Below are positions 34,736-34,992 of a DNA stretch of 34,992 bases, piece after piece (positions within the stretch are counted from its first letter, which is position 1; each line of letters begins with the position of its first letter). Both the position numbers and the translations under genes were made by a program. This DNA comes from an uncultured Eubacteriales bacterium (GTDB lineage Bacteria > Bacillota > Clostridia > UBA1212 > CASDQQ01), in contig CASDQQ010000062.1 in assembly GCA_949282945.1 (NCBI GenBank), positions 1-34,992 on the forward strand, given 5' to 3'. Below the pieces are notes generated by a model. The model was not told where the DNA came from. It saw nothing but the letters and a program-made list of their open reading frames with translations, and did not search any database.

Positions 34736-34992
34736 GAGAAATACTTGTTGGAAAAAGAAAAGGTATAAATACTGCCGCGATTTTTGAAAACGGAATACTA
34801 TGGGAATATATTACCGAAAGCGGTCCTGAAATAAAGAAGGGAAATATATACAGAGCTCAGGTCATAGAAAGGGTAAAGGGCCTTGATGCGTGTTTTGCGA
34901 AAATTTCAAAAGAAGATTATATATATATCGAACATACAGGATTTATTCTAAAGAGCGGCAATACGGCCGTAGTCCAAATAAAAGGAGAAGCC
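34732..34992 (+). CDS. Ribonuclease E/G, N-terminal part (3' end outside window)
   Basis: First 87 codons of an RNase E/G-type endonuclease. Seen: MREILVGKRKGINTAAIFEN, then GNIYRAQVIERVKGLDACFAKI, the typical entry into the S1 RNA-binding domain. The catalytic region lies beyond the window. ATG overlaps the previous stop (ATGA). With the two genes before it this matches the order seen in other Clostridia, which usually continues into rplU, a Prp protease gene and rpmA. Confidence 0.9.
   Translation, partial: MREILVGKRKGINTAAIFENGILWEYITESGPEIKKGNIYRAQVIERVKGLDACFAKISKEDYIYIEHTGFILKSGNTAVVQIKGEA

Noticed and set aside
1-34992. CRISPR arrays, IS elements, tRNA or rRNA genes
   Set aside because: No regularly spaced direct repeats, transposase frames with flanking inverted repeats, or tRNA-like cloverleaf or rRNA sequences were seen.

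Overview
The window looks like chromosome of an anaerobic, spore-forming Gram-positive bacterium of class Clostridia, with a low to medium GC content. This is inferred from the spoVS gene, the rny-ymdB-spoVS order, the ireB-ruvX-DUF1292 trio, AGGAGG-type Shine-Dalgarno (SD) sequences, heavy use of ATA and AGA codons and sigma-A promoters of the TTGACA-N17-TAAAAT kind. I cannot name the genus. All genes but one are on the + strand, and there are no tRNA, rRNA, IS or CRISPR features.

Region 1 (1-4360) holds housekeeping genes: the C-terminal part of Lon protease, uppP (undecaprenyl-diphosphatase), tsaD (tRNA t6A synthesis) and an unrecognised 325-residue protein closed by a terminator. Region 2 (4409-8576) is a self-contained drug-exporter-like operon: a MarR repressor translationally coupled to two ABC half-exporters that form a heterodimer with one degenerate ATP site. 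A perfect 6-4-6 dyad sits on the end of its -10 box. Region 3 (8621-11632) is rny-ymdB-spoVS, the same order as in Bacillus subtilis, with a complex rny leader and no obvious rny start codon.

Region 4 (11777-18648) holds translation and RNA genes: a eukaryote-type histidyl-tRNA synthetase, prfC, a nucleoside kinase gene broken by one in-frame stop, a minus-strand HPr-like gene lacking the phosphorylatable His, mtaB, then ireB-ruvX-DUF1292-TSCPD protein.

Region 5 (18702-30690) is the most interesting part: a seven-gene operon between one strong promoter and one terminator. It encodes a 1010-residue secreted solute-binding protein with two carbohydrate-binding-like sandwiches and a helical stalk, two complete pairs of carbohydrate-type ABC permeases, a membrane protein joining an NHL beta-propeller, a TPR-like segment and a Yip1-type membrane domain, and a 913-residue secreted DUF5696-type protein. 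There is no ATPase, no second binding protein, no regulator gene and no lipobox on any secreted component. A gene for a cytoplasmic GxGYxYP-family protein (putative glycosidase) follows directly. I read this as an undescribed uptake and processing machine for a complex glycan; substrate and mechanism are unknown.

Region 6 (32254-34992) is a tightly overlapping set: a TIGR03960-type radical SAM protein, its DUF2344 partner and the start of RNase E/G.
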